Origin: UBA285 sp049970695
GTDB lineage: Archaea > Thermoproteota > Thermoprotei_A > Sulfolobales > Desulfurococcaceae
NCBI GenBank assembly: GCA_049970695.1
Contig: JBMFML010000011.1
Span: 1-30,906, forward strand
Direction of reading: 5' to 3'
Length of the DNA: 30,906 nucleotides
Notes under the pieces: generated by a model
The model's database searches: none
Seen by the model: only the letters and a program-made list of their open reading frames with translations
What the model was told of the DNA's origin: nothing
Shown: piece by piece, positions 28,752-30,906 of the stretch
How positions within the stretch are numbered: position 1 is the first letter of the stretch
Layout: each line of letters begins with the position of its first letter
Program-made: the position numbers and the translations under genes

Positions 28752-30034
28752 TGCTTCAATCCTATGCTATAAAGCGGCTTGTGAGCAGAGCTTTTAACTG
28801 GGGCTTGGGAGTGCTCAGCTCCAACGGCTTTGCTGAGCTGCCTCTGCACGAGGGTGAGGTCCCCGAGTGGCTCATGAAGAGGATGAAGACGCTCGGCTCC
28901 CTCATAGCCAGGTTTGTAGTGGAGGAGTACGGGCCTGGCGAGCTGGTTAGGAGGCTCTCAGACCCCTTCTGGTTTCAGGCATTTAACAACGTCATTGGAA
29001 TGGATTGGGACAGCAGCGGCTCGACCACTGTGGTCCTCTACGTGCTCAAAAGCGCCTTTCCACCCAGCGGGTTCAGAGACCACGGCGTTGCCGTGCTCGG
29101 CGGAAAGGGCAGGGATGCCCGCGAGGTCCCACGCGAAGCCGGCTTACTGTCGAGCGCCCTAGACCCCGGCGAGCTGGTAAAGGCGAGCAGGCTAGCGGCC
29201 AAAGTCGACTCAGTGGCCCTGCAGGACGGCTACTCGCTCTACATACACGGAGTCGTGGTGTCGGCGAGTGGGGAGATCCTCGTCGTGCAGCAGGGCATGA
29301 ACACGAGGCTCAAGACTGCCAGGAGGTACCACCTGCGCGTAGAAGAGCGCGGGGCTCGCAGCCTAGATAGGGATCCCCACAGCGGCGTTGCCTCGCAGAG
29401 GATTGCACCAGCGCTAAATCTGGTTGACGGCGAATCCGGGGAGGCTAGGAGGGCCATCCTAGACATCGTGGAGTCCACGCCTGTGGGCTCGCTCACTCAG
29501 CAGTTGTACGAAGTCAACAGGCTCTTGAAGAGGGCTCCCAGCCTCCTGGCTTATGCAACTGGAGCCCCCAAAGCCCCTCCAAGCGAGCTTGCCGAGAAGG
29601 TGCGCAAGTGCCCCTCTTTCTACAGGCCGGTTGCAGACGTCAAGAGGGTAGAGTCCATTGCCGAGGAGATAAAGAAGCAGGCGCCCAGGGAGTTCGGCGA
29701 GCTACTGCTCGTCCAGGGCCTGGGGCCGGAGGCAATGCGGGCCATAGCACTCGTCGCCGACTTGATATATGGCTACGAGCCCTCGTTCAGGGATCCCACG
29801 ACTCTCCTCGTAGACCCCTTCCTCTACGCCTACGCTCATGGAGGCAAGGACGGCGTTCCCTACAGAGTGAGGCCCAAGGACATGGACAAGACCATAGAGT
29901 TCTTCGCAAGAGCAGTAGATGAAGTGAGGGCTGGTGACTGGGAAAAGCGGCTACTCCTCCGCAATTTCTCGAGGTTTGTCAGGAGAGTTGTGGCGAGCTA
30001 CGGCTCCCTAGCGAGGAGCGCGCCCCCTAATTAG
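28751..30034 (+). CDS. DUF763 family protein
   Basis: 427 aa. Characteristic stretches are NGFAELPLHEGEVPEWLMKR, RLSDPFWFQAFNNVIGMDWD, SSGSTTVVLYVLKSA, AKVDSVALQDGYSLYIHGVV, VVQQGMNTRLKTARRYHL and a C-terminal ALVADLIYGYEPSFRDP. The family is found in archaea and some thermophilic bacteria; its function has not been settled and no catalytic motif is obvious. The ATG overlaps the stop of the preceding gene by one base (TAATG), so the two are translated together. It is the last gene of the plus-strand series. Confidence 0.88.
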   Translation: MLQSYAIKRLVSRAFNWGLGVLSSNGFAELPLHEGEVPEWLMKRMKTLGSLIARFVVEEYGPGELVRRLSDPFWFQAFNNVIGMDWDSSGSTTVVLYVLKSAFPPSGFRDHGVAVLGGKGRDAREVPREAGLLSSALDPGELVKASRLAAKVDSVALQDGYSLYIHGVVVSASGEILVVQQGMNTRLKTARRYHLRVEERGARSLDRDPHSGVASQRIAPALNLVDGESGEARRAILDIVESTPVGSLTQQLYEVNRLLKRAPSLLAYATGAPKAPPSELAEKVRKCPSFYRPVADVKRVESIAEEIKKQAPREFGELLLVQGLGPEAMRAIALVADLIYGYEPSFRDPTTLLVDPFLYAYAHGGKDGVPYRVRPKDMDKTIEFFARAVDEVRAGDWEKRLLLRNFSRFVRRVVASYGSLARSAPPN

Positions 30035-30041
30035 CTAGTAG

Positions 30042-30167
30042 TTGAGAGAAGCTGTGGTTCGGGCCAGGGGCGAGGACATGCAAGGGCTCTTGTCTGCTCT
30101 GTTGACCACAATCAACAGACTTGAGGACCCAAAAATGCTCTTCCTCCAGGAGTGGGGGGCCGCCTAG
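30042..30167 (+). CDS. Possible 41-residue protein
   Basis: TTG-started frame just after the DUF763 stop, reading LREAVVRARGEDMQGLLSAL and ending LFLQEWGAA. It looks helical and amphipathic and reaches the end of the convergent ATPase gene by 4 bp. No ribosome-binding site and no recognised similarity. It could equally be a fragment of a lost gene or noise. Confidence 0.2.
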   Translation: MREAVVRARGEDMQGLLSALLTTINRLEDPKMLFLQEWGAA

Positions 30168-30906
30168 ACAGCTCCGAAGAACCTGAATGCCATTATCTTC
30201 GCCGCGTCTGTCAACATAAGCGTTACAGCAACCGAGTACAAGAAGCCCACTACCACGGCGTGTGGTGGTATCGCGGGTATCACCCAGCCCTGGTAGACTA
30301 GTACCGTGCCCACAATTATGTCCCCGATTATCGAGAGGGCCACGGGTAGACTGGGCTTACTGCTCCAGAACCAGCCGGTCTCCCTGAAGTTGAGTATGTT
30401 GAAGAGCCCCGACAGTAGCAGGACGTAGAAGACGAACGTCCTTGTCTGGTCGAGCGGGAGGGCCAGGTAGTCGAGCGCGATGTAGAGCGCCAGGAACAGC
30501 TCGAGAATCTTCACGAGGCCCAGGACCACCGATACCGTTACCAACTTGCGTATGTTCCACCTCTCGGGCCTCTTGCTGGGCCTCAGCCTGTCGGTGCTGA
30601 TCGAGAGGGTTACGAAGTCGTAGAGGAACAACATGAGTATCATGTGGGTCGGCGTGAGAACGGGGAGGCCGAGGAAGAGCGTGGATATCGCGACGAAGTA
30701 AACGATCTGGAACGTCTTAACGACCTTGTTCAGAGACCAGACAACGATCCTCCTGTAGACCATCCTGCCGAGCTTGATTATGTCAACGATGTTCCTTAGC
30801 CCCGGCTTTGTGAGGACCACCGACGCCGACAACTTCGCGATGTCTGTGGCGTTGCTCACGGCCACGCCTAGGTCTGCCCTCTTCAGTGCGGGGGCGTCGT
30901 TGACGC
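30164..30906 (-). CDS. P-type ATPase, C-terminal part (probably P-IIIA proton pump; runs off the window)
   Basis: The gene enters from the right edge: VNDAPALKRADLGVAVSNAT is the end of the P-domain hinge motif (GDGVNDAPALKxADxGVA). It is followed by the membrane helices after the P domain (RNIVDIIKLGRMVYRRIVVW, SLNKVVKTFQ, then PTHMILMLFLYDFVTLSIST) and DRLRPSKRPERWNIRKL. That last pattern resembles the plasma-membrane H+-ATPase class (YDxVxxSxxPxxW), so proton export is the best guess. Six or so C-terminal helices are complete; the phosphorylation site and nucleotide domain are outside the window. It is convergent with the DUF763 gene. Confidence 0.85.
   Translation of the reverse strand, partial: VNDAPALKRADLGVAVSNATDIAKLSASVVLTKPGLRNIVDIIKLGRMVYRRIVVWSLNKVVKTFQIVYFVAISTLFLGLPVLTPTHMILMLFLYDFVTLSISTDRLRPSKRPERWNIRKLVTVSVVLGLVKILELFLALYIALDYLALPLDQTRTFVFYVLLLSGLFNILNFRETGWFWSSKPSLPVALSIIGDIIVGTVLVYQGWVIPAIPPHAVVVGFLYSVAVTLMLTDAAKIMAFRFFGAV

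Overview
The window looks like chromosomal DNA of a hyperthermophilic archaeon, most likely a Thermoproteota (crenarchaeote). The evidence is archaeal TATA boxes placed so that transcripts would begin at or near the start codon, very frequent GTG and TTG starts (only four clear ATG starts), short intergenic gaps, archaeal-type pterin genes and archaeal-only families (DUF131, MptD, MptE, DHPS-related). Base composition is GC-rich. The genus is not identified; a Thermofilum-like or Desulfurococcales-like organism is only a guess.

Layout. Positions 1-277 hold the 5' part of an rpiB-type sugar isomerase (minus). Positions 445-8785 hold a peptide/solute ABC importer on the minus strand: a very long lipid- or membrane-anchored binding protein, then permeases B and C, two ATPases and a small membrane protein. 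A decayed IS607-type serine resolvase lies between the binding protein and the permeases. Positions 8888-9890 hold a single-pass membrane protein and a small multidrug-export family protein, convergent. Positions 9984-12783 (minus) hold a single-pass protein, a SAMHD1/COG1078-type HD phosphohydrolase and a zinc ribbon. Positions 12883-16324 (minus) form a compact cluster for a tetrahydromethanopterin-like pterin: mptE, mptD, a DmrX/MJ0208-type flavo-iron-sulfur protein and a DHPS-related protein.

Positions 16649-19926 are a set of secreted or membrane-anchored proteins of mostly unknown role: a chymotrypsin-fold protease interrupted by an in-frame TGA near its end, a signal-peptide protein with a C-terminal anchor, and two minus-strand extracytoplasmic proteins, one of them Trp-rich and lacking a normal start. 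The gap in the middle (18386-18711) carries several perfect hairpins. Positions 20230-22755 hold a PiT phosphate transporter, an archaeal prepilin peptidase (3' overlap with it) and a CxxCxxCC protein. Positions 22876-30034 form a plus-strand series: two DUF131 paralogues, a structured leader or small RNA, hypD-hypC-hypE for [NiFe]-hydrogenase maturation, a metallo-beta-lactamase-fold protein, an acetyl-CoA-synthetase-like protein that lacks key catalytic motifs, and a DUF763 protein. The window ends in a P-type (probably proton) ATPase running in from the right on the minus strand.

How the genes fit together: the ABC importer feeds peptides or similar solutes to a heterotroph, the pterin cluster supplies a C1-carrier cofactor, and hypDCE imply [NiFe]-hydrogenases elsewhere in the genome. 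No CRISPR array, rRNA or convincing tRNA was seen.
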